Origin: Pristionchus mayeri
Taxonomy: Eukaryota > Nematoda > Chromadorea > Rhabditida > Neodiplogasteridae
Assembly: GCA_036245805.1 (NCBI GenBank)
Contig: BTRK01000003.1
Location: 43,638,044 to 43,702,043, forward strand
DNA length: 64,000 bases
Reading direction: 5' to 3'
Part shown: one piece after another, positions 9,470 to 21,030 of the stretch
How the letters are laid out: every line of letters starts with the position of its first letter
Position numbering within the stretch: the stretch's first letter is position 1
Made by a program: the position numbers and the translations under genes
The notes under the pieces: generated by a model
What the model was told of the DNA's origin: nothing
Database searches by the model: none
Seen by the model: only the letters and a program-made list of their open reading frames with translations

Positions 9470-11314
9470 TTAGTCATAGGCGAGGGAGTAGTCGTCGAAA
9501 TTGTTACCATTATCTTCTTCTTCGAGATGGTTAGTGATAGGTGCATTCATGTAACTCATTGAAGCAGAAACAGAACGTTGGCTGTGATATACAGAGGTTG
9601 AGGGGAACATTTGAGTTGAATAAGGTCTGGATAGAGAGGAGGATGCACGGGGAACTGTGGCGTAATTGGAAGTCGAGCTAGAGGTGCGAGAAACGGATGA
9701 AGCTTGACGGGAAATATAGGAAGCATTATTTCTAAAGAGGGGAGATGGAATAGAAGTAGTGGAGGGAAAGTGACTAGCCGTGGCGAGAGAAGGGGCACGA
9801 GGAGTGGAGGGGAATTGACTCGCCATGGTGAGAGAAGAAGAGACACGGGGAGTAGAGGGGAAGTGACTAGTTGTCGTGAGAGGAGAGGAGACACGGGGAG
9901 TGGAGGGGAACTGAGCCGCGGTGCTAGAGGGTCTTACGGCGGAAAGAAGGACAGGGGGTGTGTAGACAGCCCTTCTCGGCTGAGACACCACAAGTCTCTC
10001 CTGCTGTTTTCCCTCCTCGCGTCTAGCATTGTGGTTGATTCGGCCAAGGATGAGTCCTTTCCACTTCCTCTTCTGTGCCTTCACAGTAATCCGCCGACGA
10101 TGGAGAACAACCTGAGGTGAACATATTATTACATCTGCGAATATATTGAATCGTTTAAACGGTACCTTGATCAGCCACTCCAGCTTTTCCTGGTCCCGAT
10201 CTGGATGGCTCAGAGTGGAGGAGTGGAAGAGAAGGACGTCCAGTTTTCCGGCGAAGCATTCGATGCTTTCCTCAGTGTCGTCGATTGCTGCTACCATCTC
10301 TTCAGTGATTCCCTCGTAGATTCCATAGAGAGGGCCTGTAGAGATCACAATTGATCGATCAGTAGGAATAGGAGTGGATGTAGGACTGATTGACTGACCT
10401 TTCTCGGGAGGAGGGAGTCTCTCCTTCAGATCAGCTACAGTACTCTCTAACTTAGTGATCTTGGTCAACCCCTCCTTGCTGGATTCCACCAGGAGGCGGC
10501 TCTGAGAAAAGATGTGAGCACGTTCAAACATGATGAGTAAGGGTTGGTTTACCTCGTGTCTCACTCCAACAGTGTCATTATAGATTTCTCTACAGGTCCT
10601 CTCCAATCTGTCCTGCCGAGCGTTCAACTTCTCGAAGTTTCCCTTCAGATCAACCAACAATCCGTAGATCGTATCCAGAGTTACCGTACCTGAAAACGGG
10701 TAGTCTACAAATAATAAAGAGAGAAGTCAATACCGATTGGGAGAGAAGGGATGGGTGTGGGCAGATGAGTGAGAGCAGTCATTGGGGCGGGAGGGGCGCC
10801 AGTGTTCTTCTTCTTGGATGAGAAGGTTGACTTGGGAGGATGACTGGTAGCGGGAGTGTCTGCCACTGGAGGGATGGAGGTTCCTCGCTCTTTCTTCACT
10901 CGTTTGAGGTCCGGAGTGAGGTCGGGAGACATCTCGAGAACTTGCATGAATCTCGAGGCGGCACGCATTGGACGAGATCTCTTCAACTCCTTTTCACATC
11001 AGATTCGGCAGGCTCAACAATTGAGAACTGCAAAGATCAAAGGCTACACTGGTCAAAGATTACGGTAGTGAACGACAAGATCAACCTACTGGTTCCTTTC
11101 TCTTGCGAGGCTGCCTGATTTCCCCGTTGACAGCATCCTTCAGCAGCTTTTCCATCTCATCTCTCTTCCCCCCATTGACGTACAGAGCCTTTACCCTTGT
11201 CTTCCCTCCCTTCTTCACTACTGCGATATCCTCCCATGCCAACTCCGGGCCTCGAATGAAAGTGCGGTCGGTGATCTCATACCGATCGCCGATCTTCACA
11301 AGGCAGTATGACAT
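9470..11314 (-). CDS. Transposon-borne BEN-domain protein
   Basis: Six exons with consistent phases: 11090-11314, 10734-10986, 10553-10689, 10399-10501, 10166-10335, 9470-10111, about 509 aa. Domains: residues 1-65 form a compact module (SYCLVKIGDRYEI ... VKALYVNGGKRDEMEKLLK) shared with the second BEN gene; then a basic KRKE patch and a Pro/Ser-rich linker; a coiled coil at about residues 160-240 (NFEKLNARQDRLERTC, LTKITKLESTVADLKERL); a BEN domain at about 240-330, split by a phase-0 intron after EKLEWLIK and ending in KWKGLILGRINHNARR; and a long C-terminal tail of Ser/Pro/Thr repeats (FPSTPRVSS type). BEN domains bind DNA or mediate protein contacts in chromatin and viral proteins. It lies head-to-head with the transposase, sharing about 250 bp, so co-regulation is likely. 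A role in targeting, silencing escape or transposase regulation is inference. BEN call by eye only. Confidence 0.75.
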
Positions 11315-11565
11315 CTAAGATACAATGAATTATCAGATATGAAATAACAGTAAAAGATTCGAATCAAGAGGTCAACAAAGAGAACAACGAGATGAGACGA
11401 GCGAATAAGGTACACTGATCCCCTATCTCTGAATTTCATTACGGTCGAGGGAGTGCTTCTCATGAGTAATGCTGATGAAATCACTTCATAGGACCATTCG
11501 TGTCTCAGCTGATCAACATTTTGTTATTCATGCATGTTTATTCACTCTCTCATTGGCTGTTCCAG
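11315..11565. promoter_or_regulatory. Shared bidirectional promoter region of the transposon
   Basis: The 251 bp between the divergent BEN and transposase start codons must hold both promoters unless a 5' exon exists. TTCCAG directly before ATG 11566 could be a trans- or cis-splice acceptor. Confidence 0.5.
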
Positions 11566-12849
11566 ATGTCTGAAAGGTCGTGGAAGGACAAAGTAGTCGG
11601 ATGGAGAGAAGCAGGACTGAGCTACGGGCAGATTGTAGAAAAATGCTACGAGATCGGGAAGAAAAAGGTCACTTTATTCAACAAGAAGTTTCATGTTTCG
11701 AGCATTCAGGTGTCTAAGTCGCAGGTCTACCGTATCCTGCACAAGACATTTGACACTCGACGACCATATACCCCCTCCACAATCGTCGATAAGAGGATGA
11801 TCAAGCCAATCTTTGACTACATCTTCGAGTCTTACATGGAAGATAGTCAGAAGAAGGTGTCCGACCTGGTGAAAGAGATCCGAGACGAATTCGGAGAGAG
11901 TGTTAGTACTCATTTACCACGTATCCATACCTACCGTAATCTTTCCGTGAGAATCATAGCCACCGTATACACACATTATTCGCAGCTGTCCCGATCGGTG
12001 GTGAAGAAGATCCGGAAGGAGCAGTGCCTCGAGAAGGGTGGCGTGAGATACGGCCATTCGGTTCGCTTGGCAAATCGCCCTCCTCGTCTCTCCTTCTGCG
12101 ATCACCATCTCGGACTCGGAACTATGTTTGTGAACCATTGCTTCACTGACGAGTCGATGATGCAGTCGGGAGTGAGGCGAAGATTCGTCTATGTCCTCAA
12201 AGGGGACAATTCTCGTCGAGTGAAACCCCGCTTCAAGCATCCCCCTAGTGTGAGTTCTCGAAATACTCATTCAACCACCCCTGAAGACTTCCTTATCTTC
12301 AGCTAATGATCTGGGGAGGTATCAGCTGGGAAGGGGCAACTCCGCTCGTCATTCTCCGTCGAGGGGTTACGGTAGATGGAGGGATGTACCAGAAGATGAT
12401 CCACAAAGCCTACCTGAAATGAGCCGAGTCAGTGCTGAAATGTTTCCTTGCCACACTTTATTAATTCTAGGAAGAAGTACGGCGGGAATGTGATCCTCGT
12501 ACAGGATAATGCGAGATGTCACATCTCTCAATCGACTCGCGCCTACTTCGAGCGAGAAGAGATCGAGGTATTGAACATGGTTAGGAAATACCAGGACTAA
12601 CCTTTATTGAAGACCCTTGACTGGCCTGCGGAGTCCCCGGATTTGAATCCGGTGGAAATGGCCTGGGCCATTATGAAGCAGTGGCTGCAGGCGGAGGACA
12701 AGGCCGGATCACTGGATGTGCTCGAGAAGGGAATCAGGGAGTGGTGGTCGACCAGACTCACCAAGGAACTCTGTCGCAAACTGATCCTACGGATGCAAGG
12801 GCAAATGGAAAAGGTGGTAAAGGCTAATGGAGGGCCCGTCTACGATTAA
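11566..12849 (+). CDS. Tc1-type DD34E transposase, five exons
   Basis: Exons 11566-11901, 11986-12249, 12303-12418, 12471-12567 and 12613-12849 join in phase to about 349 aa, the normal length for a Tc1 transposase. Helix-turn-helix-like N-terminal half (residues 1-150), then the catalytic core: first Asp in CFTDES, second in VQDNARCH, and Glu in SPDLNPVEMAW with exactly 34 residues between the second Asp and the Glu. Also present: MIWGGISWEG. Four introns are unusual for a transposase. The donor of intron 3 reads AT instead of GT (12419-12420); without that splice an in-frame TGA follows, so this copy may be inactive unless another donor is used. Start chosen at 11566; the frame is open upstream to 11500 without a better ATG. 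Confidence 0.85.
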
Positions 12850-13225
12850 GTTCCTCCCCCATTTCCCGCTCCCTGTCTCATGTTTACATTTGTTTTCGTT
12901 CCATTGTAATAAACGAATCTAAGATGGATGGAATAACTTTATCACAAAACATACAAAAGGTGAACAAATACTAACCAAAACAATCCGCTCCTCCAGTGAA
13001 GAAGCAAGTGATCTGGAACGGGAAATAAATATTTAGTTATCACAATAAATTGGCAATATATAAAATGGTCACCTAAGAATTACGCTAATCGGATAAAAAA
13101 AGGATTTCTAAACATATGTCCCGCTGTACTCGAAATAAGTAAACAATAGCTTACCACAACTAAAAAAGAGCTGCCTCCGTCGATTACTGTTCTTTTCAAT
13201 TTTGTTTTTAAATATAATGAATCAC
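12850..13225. other. Transposon interior, 3' of transposase
   Basis: AT-rich sequence with a possible polyadenylation signal (AATAAA near 12908). No gene recognised. Confidence 0.4.
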
Positions 13226-13780
<555 letters not shown>

Positions 13781-13910
13781 TCAAGTGAATGACGACAACG
13801 GAATGATATCAAGCATTTTAACGGAAGCTCACGCTTTCTCGTCGTCGATAATTTTTAAAACAGCGAAATGCGTGACTCAAACTAAAAATTGGGCATCGAT
13901 TCACCTTCTA

Positions 13911-14587
13911 GAGTCACATTTTCTCGTTTTTAATTATTAAAAACCAACTGCCATCCGATTAAACAAGGAATTTAGCAAGAAACAGCGCAAAAAATAGACG
14001 AACCTGTATTACACCTAGCCTGCGCGGCTTGATTCCGCTCCGGGCCTCTCGGGGCCTCCTCCCGAGCCAAAAGTCGACGAAAATAACCTGAAATATCCAA
14101 AGAGAAGAACAGAAATGGAAATGAAAAAGTGAGAAAAAGTAACTTATCGTCAAAAGTTGTCCATGGGTGCTGCTCCTGGTGGAGCAGCACCCTTCCTCCT
14201 CTTCTCCCCGTCGCCGACAGCTCGCTGAACCACAAAAATCAACAATTTGAGCAACATAACCATGAAAACGACCAAAATTGACGAAAAATGAGGGCTGATG
14301 AAAATAGCGTGGCGTATCACTTTTGAAGTGCAATTTTGCACAGCAAAAGTGACGGTTTCCGATTACGGTATTCATTTTTCTTTACACTTTCAGCCATTTT
14401 CTCGTAAAATTATCGATTTTTATTTTTTTAAAATTAACAGATAATAAAATGGGAGGCGACAAGGAATGCAACGAGCATAAAAACGACTCATAACGTTGTA
14501 TTTTGAGTGTTTTCCCTCTCGCTAAACGCAAATTTGATACAATTCCGAACCGTATCATATCCGTTCCGGAATATTAATTCGGTACGA
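13911..14587 (-). repeat. Right terminal inverted repeat (677 bp)
   Basis: Reverse complement of 8338-9013 with one substitution (near 14028) and one A/T-run indel noticed. The outer end is followed by TA at 14588-14589. Confidence 0.9.
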
Positions 14588-14589
14588 TA

Positions 14590-15002
14590 TGACCGATACA
14601 CCCAGGCCGTCCCTGGTGTTTTATACAACATTTCGTGCCAAGTATGCTTTACCGTGATGGAGTGAGGAGTGAGGAGAGTGAGGAGAGAAAAGCGCATTGG
14701 TCGAAAGTTGATCCTAGAAAAGCGGAACTGATGAATGTCGCGTAGAAGTTCATTCATCACACCTATTTAGGGGACAGTCAATTGATATTCTCGAAGCGCA
14801 TCAATCATCCTGCTCAATTTCGATCATTTCAATCAATTTCGATCACTTTCGAATTTCGAGCATTGAGAGGGATACTAGTAATGTGCCTCTAAATCACTTC
14901 AAGAGTGATGGCAGTTTTACTGACCTTGCATGTCAATTGGCTCACCTCAACGTTGACCACACCTTTGTCGATGGAGCAGGTGCGGGCAAAAAACTTTGAT
15001 CT
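14590..15002. other. Spacer right of the BEN transposon
   Basis: Noncoding; includes short GAGTGAGGAG repeats at 14661-14687 and a string of TTTCGATCATTTCAATCAAT repeats at 14817-14860. No gene seen. Confidence 0.4.
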
Positions 15003-15200
15003 CATTTCACTAGGTCGGATGAGTACTATAACGCCATGCCGCGTTTTATAGATCAAGGCGGCACGACGTCATGGTTCTCATCCGAGATCTATCGTCTGAC
15101 TCGCTTCGGTTTGCACGCTCTCTCACCGGACAGAGAGACGAGAGAGAGCGTGCAAACTGAAGAGAGTCAGACGATTGCTCTCATCCGACCTACGGCGTGA
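15003..15200. mobile_element. CACTAGGYCGGATGA MITE with nested hairpin element
   Basis: The outer part (CACTAGGTCGGATGAGTAC ... TTTTATAGATCAAGGCGGC ... TCATCCGA) is homologous along its length to 28930-29007. A second element, the GAGAGAGCGTGC hairpin family (core about 15096-15180, GTTTGCACGCTCTCTC/GAGAGAGCGTGCAAAC), lies within or at its right edge. Confidence 0.65.
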
Positions 15201-15310
15201 TCTCATGGATGCACTAGGGTGGGAAAGCTTGGATAACCTTTTTTTTTGTGAACAAATAACGCTGTGGCGACAATAGCGATAATTTTGAAATCAACTTAAA
15301 GAAGGTATAC

Positions 15311-16302
15311 CACTCTCCAGTTGTCAATAAAAGGGAGTATAAATTCCTTCATGATATCCATATAGGCGGGTCCATCGAGTGATTCGCCGGGTTCAATGAT
15401 TGCGAGTGGTCCCGGACCGTCCCAAGTAATACAGCCCCAGATCATGTACTAAAGAACAGGATATTGTATACATTTTAATTCTTTTCACGAAACCTTTTTG
15501 GGGAATTTATGGACACTCGTGAATCGTCTCTTATCAAACATGTTGGAAGAGCGAATAAATCTTCGATTTGCTCTCAATTGGACGGTACTTTCGTCGCTCC
15601 AGATCTGTAGGGTTCTGTTTCAAAGATGCGAACATAGCTTAATACCCAATTCGAAAAGGACTCATTGTCCTTAAGAAGCTTACCCACATACTCAAAACGC
15701 TTCTTTTGTGGGAGGGGAGTGATAGTTGGAACTTTTCTGAATTATTTGTGTTAGGTTAGATTAGCGAAAATAGATTAAAAATTCGATAATTTGACTTCTC
15801 TGATAACGTATGCACTCCTTTCATTTTCATCAAACTACGGAGAACTCGTCTCGAAATGCTGATGTTATGGACGTCATTTAACTCATCAATGATCTGTGAG
15901 TTTTTTCTAAAAATTAATCTTCCAGACAATCAGAAAACTTGCATCCTGTTCCGTTTCTAATTCATCTTCTGAATCTCTCTCCTCTTCACACATAGTCTTA
16001 ACTAATTGAGCAACTTCCTCCGTACGATCGCCACATTTGTACGAACTGAAGAAAATATTGGAGGATGCATTTCAAATAGTCTGGAGAAAAAGGGACAACC
16101 ACAACCATCCTGACCGATACATTCTCTCATCTCCTGCTTCCTCTTTTTCCTCTTTCTTATAACGCCTTAGAACTGATTTGTACGAATTATCCATTCCTTA
16201 TTTTTCCAGGTTGGAATGAGCTTTTCTGGCGGTGAAGGACAGTGGTCGCTGAGAGCGAACTGTGTTCTTCACGCAGTCGGAGCAATGAAGAGTGCTCATC
16301 GC
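15311..16302 (-). pseudogene. Tc1-type transposase remnant, C-terminus missing
   Basis: Minus-strand exons can be read at about 15955-16055, 15800-15900 (IIDELNDVHNISISRRVL, helix-turn-helix-like), 15684-15736 (ITPLPQKKRFEYV), 15494-15604 (IWSDESTVQLRANRRF, first catalytic Asp) and 15311-15448 (MIWGCITWDGPGPLAII). The part with the second Asp and the Glu is absent; noncoding and MITE sequence follows. An ATG at 16302 opens a short frame (STLHCSDCVKNTVRSQ) that may or may not be the first exon. It faces away from the BEN gene at 21.0 kb, the same divergent arrangement as in the intact transposon, with later insertions in between. Confidence 0.65.
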
Positions 16303-16373
16303 CTATGATAATAAAGATTATATTGTACTCGAGTATGATGAAGCACATTGCGCGACAATAACAATATGAATAA

Positions 16374-16749
16374 TCGGCCTGTTTAATCTGTCAGAAATGT
16401 GCGAGAAAAGTTGCGCAAAAAGTTCACGAACTTCTGAGGTGCGTAAAAACTGTTTCTCTCAAAAAACCGCGCTCTCTCGCTCTTTCTCTAACCACCTCGC
16501 TGAAAAGTTCACGAACTTTTCAACGAGCTCGATGAAAAGTTCGTGAACTTTTCAGCAAGGTGGTTAGAGAAAGAGCGAGAGAGCGTACGATCGGAGAGAG
16601 GGAAAAGGAAGCTGAGGTTGTTTACTTCCTTTTCCCTCTCTCCGATCGCACGCTCTCTCTTCTTTCTCTGACTTTTCTCGCAGATTTTCATCCACCTTTT
16701 TTATCGAGCTCGTTGAAAAGTTTCATTTCTGACAGATTAAACAGGCCGA
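16374..16749. mobile_element. MITE, TCGGCCTGTTTAATCTG family (copy 1)
   Basis: Ends TCGGCCTGTTTAATCTGTCAG and reverse complement; the interior is a chain of nested palindromes (AAAAGTTCACGAACTTTT; CGAGAGAGCG). A nearly identical copy lies at 53403-53836. No ORF of interest. Confidence 0.85.
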
Positions 16750-17083
16750 ATGTTGCAAGAATATTCGTCGAGATTTTTTACCTCATTGCAATAGCTTTTA
16801 AAACACTGGATTGGGACATTCTGATATTTCAATCAATATTTCAATATTTATTCAAGCCTCAGGGCTGCAGCCTGTTGAAAGGATCGGTATTTCCATTGAT
16901 TGGGGTCTCTTCGGCAATTGTCTGCCCATGTCACTCCTAATGCCTTCACAAACTCGTTTCTCCATCTTATCTTTGGTCGCCCAGGAGATCGAAATCTGTT
17001 CCACGACGTCCAATTAAAAATTCGGCCTGTCCATCTCTCGTCATCCAGCGTTGCTATCCTCTTCGCCCAGTTCCACTTTCTAA

Positions 17084-18157
17084 CAAGGGAATGCCGCGGA
17101 GTGTCCGTGAGCTTTCGGAAAATGACCGATGCAGCCGTGTCGCGGACCATGAGAGTAAGCGATTCCAGTTTTCAAAAGTTGCCAACGGCCCCTGAGGGCA
17201 GAGAAAAATCGATAAATCGGAAAATCGCGATAGAAATAATCGCATTTCAACGGCCCCTTACCAACTGGTCTGGTGGTGTAGTGGGTAGCGAGCTCGTGTA
17301 GTGAAAGCATCATTTGGGTTTGTGTCCCGTCTGTGAAAACTATTTTTTTGCTTATTTTGTCCACATTTATTTCTGTAAAACGACATACATTTTAGATATG
17401 ATATAGTATCAGCAGTGATGGTAATTAATGAAGTAACGGTCGAAGCAATACTCAACGCAGCACGAGGGGCAATAAATGAAAAAATTGCTCCGAGGCACAC
17501 TGGGGGCTCTTGCAAGGGGTCTGACCAATGGAAGTGGGGAAGCACTTATGCTTCGGCGTGAGGAAGGGGCAGGAGGCAAAAAGAGCGATATCATTTGATT
17601 GCCAGGGGGAAATGAGGGAGAGAAGGGATGCATGATGAGAGGAAGACCACGAATCAATGATTAACAGTTGATTGGAGGGGGGAGGAAGGAGTGAACACAC
17701 AGTTTTTCACCCAATCCAGCATCAGCCCCTTCGTCATCATATGAGAACGGGCAGCCCGACCAATGATCATGCCCCTCGTGCTGCGTTGGGTATTACTTCG
17801 ACTGTTACTTCGTTAATTACCATCACTGCTGATCCTATATCATATCCAAAATGTATGTCATTCTACAGAAACAAATGTGGACAAAATAAGCAAAAAAATA
17901 GTTTTCACAGAGGGGACACGAACCCAAGAGATGCTTTCACTACACGAGCTCGCTACCCACTACACCACCAGACCAGTTGGTAGGAGGCCGTTGAAATGCG
18001 ATGATGTCTCTCGCGATTTTCCGATTTATCGATTTTTCTCTGCCCTCAGGGGCCGTTGGCAACTTTTGAAAACTGGAATCGCTTACTCTCATGGTCCGCC
18101 ACACGGCTACATCGGTCATTTTCCGAAAGCTCACGGACACTCCGCGGCATTCCCTTG
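17084..18157. mobile_element. PIF/Harbinger-like TIR element inside the RTE element
   Basis: Ends CAAGGGAATGCCGCGG and reverse complement, flanked by TAA at 17081-17083 and 18158-18160. A 3-bp TWA duplication is the mark of PIF/Harbinger insertion. Inverted arms are about 380 bp; the middle (about 17470-17770) is unpaired and has no transposase. Each arm contains a tRNA-like block. Confidence 0.8.
17262..17340 (+). other. tRNA-like block in the TIR (mirrored at 17905-17990)
   Basis: TGGTGTAGTGGGTAGCG resembles an A box. In the mirrored arm the B-box part reads GGTTCGTGTCCCC, near the GGTTCRANNCC consensus. No full cloverleaf. Probably a tRNA-derived SINE head incorporated in the element ends. 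Confidence 0.45.
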
Positions 18158-20832
18158 TAAGCATTGCCCTCACTCTAATGTCTTCCAAGGGCACTTTCAT
18201 TCTTAACCAATCATTTGTCTTTCTCTCCATTCTAGTCACGCCCGCCATCTTCCTCATCATAGATCTTTGCGTAACAATCAGTCTTTTCCGTTCGGATTTC
18301 GTTGCGCTCCAAACTTCGCTTCCGTAAAGAAAACTCGGTTCGATACACATGCGGAAGACTTTCGTTTTCAACGCCATTTCAACGCCTCGACTGGTCATGA
18401 ATTCTTGAAACCTATTGAATGATCTCCATGCTGCGCCGATTCGTCGATTCAATTCCAGCTTCAGATCCTGATCGAAAGAAATTCGAACACCCAGGTAAAT
18501 GAAATATTGCACGTATTCAAGTATTTTGCCATCGATTGTCTGAGGAACTTGCGCATCATTACACATCATAACGGTCTTCTTCTGATTGATTTCTAATCCC
18601 ACTTTCTTACTTTCTCTGCACAATTCACTCAACATCGTATTGATCTCCTTCGGATTGTGTGAAATTAAGACAATATCATCTGCGTATCGCAAATGATTCA
18701 ATTTCTCGCCGTCCACTGCTATTCCATAATCATCCCAACTCAGCTTACGAAAAATCTCCTCGACGACAGCATTGAAAAGATGAGGTGAGATTGGGTCTCC
18801 TTGCTTGACTCATCTTTCAATGTCTATCGGGATTTTGTCTTTTCCAATTCGCATCGATACGTGACTTGTACTGTAGACGTGCCGCAGGGTGTTGATTATT
18901 CTGAGATGAATGTTGTGATTTGAAATTGCTTCCCAGACTATCAAATTCCACACTGTCAAATGCCTTTTTGTAGTCAATAAATGCGAAGTAGACGGGGAAT
19001 CGATATTCCTCAGATCGTTGGATAAGTTCTTTTAGGACGAATACATGGTCAGTAGTTGAGAAGTTCCGTCTAAATCCTGCTTGCTCTCTGGATTGATTTT
19101 CAGACAGTTGGTTTGCAATTCGAATGTCAATTACAGCAGTGAACAACTTGTAGACTATGTTGAGCAGTGAAATAGGGCGATAGTTTGAAATATCCAAGAT
19201 GTTCCCTTTCTTGAATATCAAGGATATTGTCGCATCCGGTAAGTCATTTGGCACACATTCTTCCGCAATCCACTTGTTGAACATTTCTGTGATGGGCCGA
19301 ACAATTATGTCGAGTCCGCATTTTAACATTTCAGCTTTGATTCGGTCTGGTCCAGGAGTTTTGTCATTTTTCAACAGCATTATACCCCTTCTGATTTCAC
19401 TTTCCAAGAATGGTAAGAATTGATCACTCGATTTGAATTTTCTCCGTGTTGGTCTTATCGTCCGCATATATAACTTATTGTAGAATGATTCAGCAACTTC
19501 ATGGATTTCATTTTTGTCCTTGGCAATAGTTCCATCTATCCTTTCTAGCTGGCTGAGCTGTGTCCATCCTATTTTCGAAGATTGCAGTGCTCTCTTAGTA
19601 CTCTTTCCATAGTACACTGCTCTCCTCACTGTCTCAACGTGCCCACGGTGCAAGTCATCCTTGATGGAGATACGAAGTGCCTTTCCCGTAAGTGAAACGT
19701 TGATTCTGCTAATAGGCGTGTTTGGGGCGCATTTCAGCCTCCTTCTTTCATCAAACAACAGTTTCGTTCTATTGGAAAAACGTTCTCTTCGTGGTTTGGG
19801 GACCATGGACTTGTCGGCTGCTTGTATGAGTGTAGTTCTTAATCGGTCGTAGCCCTTGAGATCTTTGCTGCACACTGTATGAATGGCGGAGGTGAACAAT
19901 TGTTGAGAAAATTCAGTTGGATCTTTCGATTTGCGAGGCCGAAATCGAACAGAGTGGTCCATCCGTATTTTCGCCATCTGCAATCGATGGTCGGTGCAGA
20001 GTTTAAAATTTCTAATAATTTCCACGTCCAGCACACTTGACAGATCACGGGCCATTATGTAGTCGATTTGATTCCTTGTACTCATATTTGGACCCATCCA
20101 TGTCCATTTCCTGGTTTCTCTCTTCTTGAATCTTGTGTTCAGGAGGTGGAGCTTAGTTTCAGCACAAAAGTCGACAAGCATTTTTCCTCTTGAGTTCCTC
20201 ATGCCTAGTCCGTGCCTGCCTATGAACTCTTCATCCTCGTTCATCTTCGATCCGACCTTTGCGTTAAAGTCACCCAGCACGACTAATCGCCACTTTCCAC
20301 ACCCCGGTAGCCGAGCACGACGTGCGGAAATGACAATCAATCCGCTGAGATCATCCAAAAACTGTTCATACTCTTGGTCCGAGTGCGAGGTCGTTGGAGC
20401 GTATGCATTGATGATACGTAGGCCATGGTTCGGGAGGTCGAGGTACGATAGGCGATCATTAACTGAGTGGAATGTAGAGTTCGGTCCCAAATGACTGCCT
20501 ACGAGGAATCCGGTACCGTTTGCGGAACGAGTACCGTAACCCACTAACAGGGGATTGGTTCCTGAGAGGGTGAGAGAGGTCAAACCAGACCTCCTCATTT
20601 CCTGGATGGCAATGACATCAAAAGGGACTTCACTCACAGACTCCTCCAACTCAGCCAAACGATCATCCTTCCTCAGAGTCCTTGCATTCAGAGTCCCGAT
20701 CCGTAGTGTGGTAGTAACCGGCATCCGTTGGACAGGCGACCCTCGGCGGTTGTCCAAGCTACGCCAAGGGGACTCCCACTCCAAGGCGAACTGAGAGGGA
20801 AGTGGGAAACGACCGCCCCTCAGCCGCGCAAG

Positions 20833-20868
20833 AATGGAGAATGGAGAATGGAGAATGGAGAATGGAAC
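20833..20868. repeat. (GAATGGA)5 minisatellite
   Basis: Five near-perfect heptamers just upstream (in minus orientation) of the RTE coding start; may be part of the element's 5' region. Confidence 0.75.
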
Positions 20869-21030
20869 ATGACTCTAACATCGGAAGTGGAATTCTGATA
20901 TTAGAGACAAGATAATGCGCGCTACAAGATAAAGGGAATGAGATAGTCGGGAGCCGGGAACATGTTCCATTTACTCTCGCTGCATCACCGAAAGGTTCGT
21001 GTTCTACTCCAATAACATTTTGTGCTTCAG

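Larger units (their letters stand above)
16854..20784 (-). pseudogene. RTE endonuclease-reverse transcriptase, three breaks
   Basis: From 20784 the frame encodes a complete APE endonuclease (IGTLNARTLR, VIAIQEMRRSG, VVLGDFNAKVG, QIDYIMA, CTDHRLQMAK) and the start of RT (NYRPISLLN, AGFRRNFSTTDH, AFIDYKKAFDSVEF). A frameshift occurs near 18925-18950, then a TGA at 18810-18812 replaces the usual Gly before VKQGDP. RT resumes with HLRYADDIVLIS (18716 onward) and reads to the insertion at 18157. The C-terminal tail (KWNWAKRIATLDDERW, GRPKIRWRNEF) continues beyond it at 17080-16854. Removing the insertion and one target copy restores continuity between the two parts. Confidence 0.85.
16810..20830 (-). 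mobile_element. RTE-type non-LTR retrotransposon (copy 2), interrupted
   Basis: Minus-strand LINE of about 2.9 kb net length, split by a 1,074-bp insertion at 17084-18157. The 3' end has ATTGAAATATTGATTG-type repeats near 16825-16850. Upstream of the coding start lie five GAATGGA heptamers (about 20833-20868). It sits between the transposase remnant and the second BEN gene. Confidence 0.85.

Noticed and set aside
9704..10120. Plus-strand Gly/Arg-rich ORF
   Set aside because: Antisense of the Ser/Pro-rich tail of the BEN gene.
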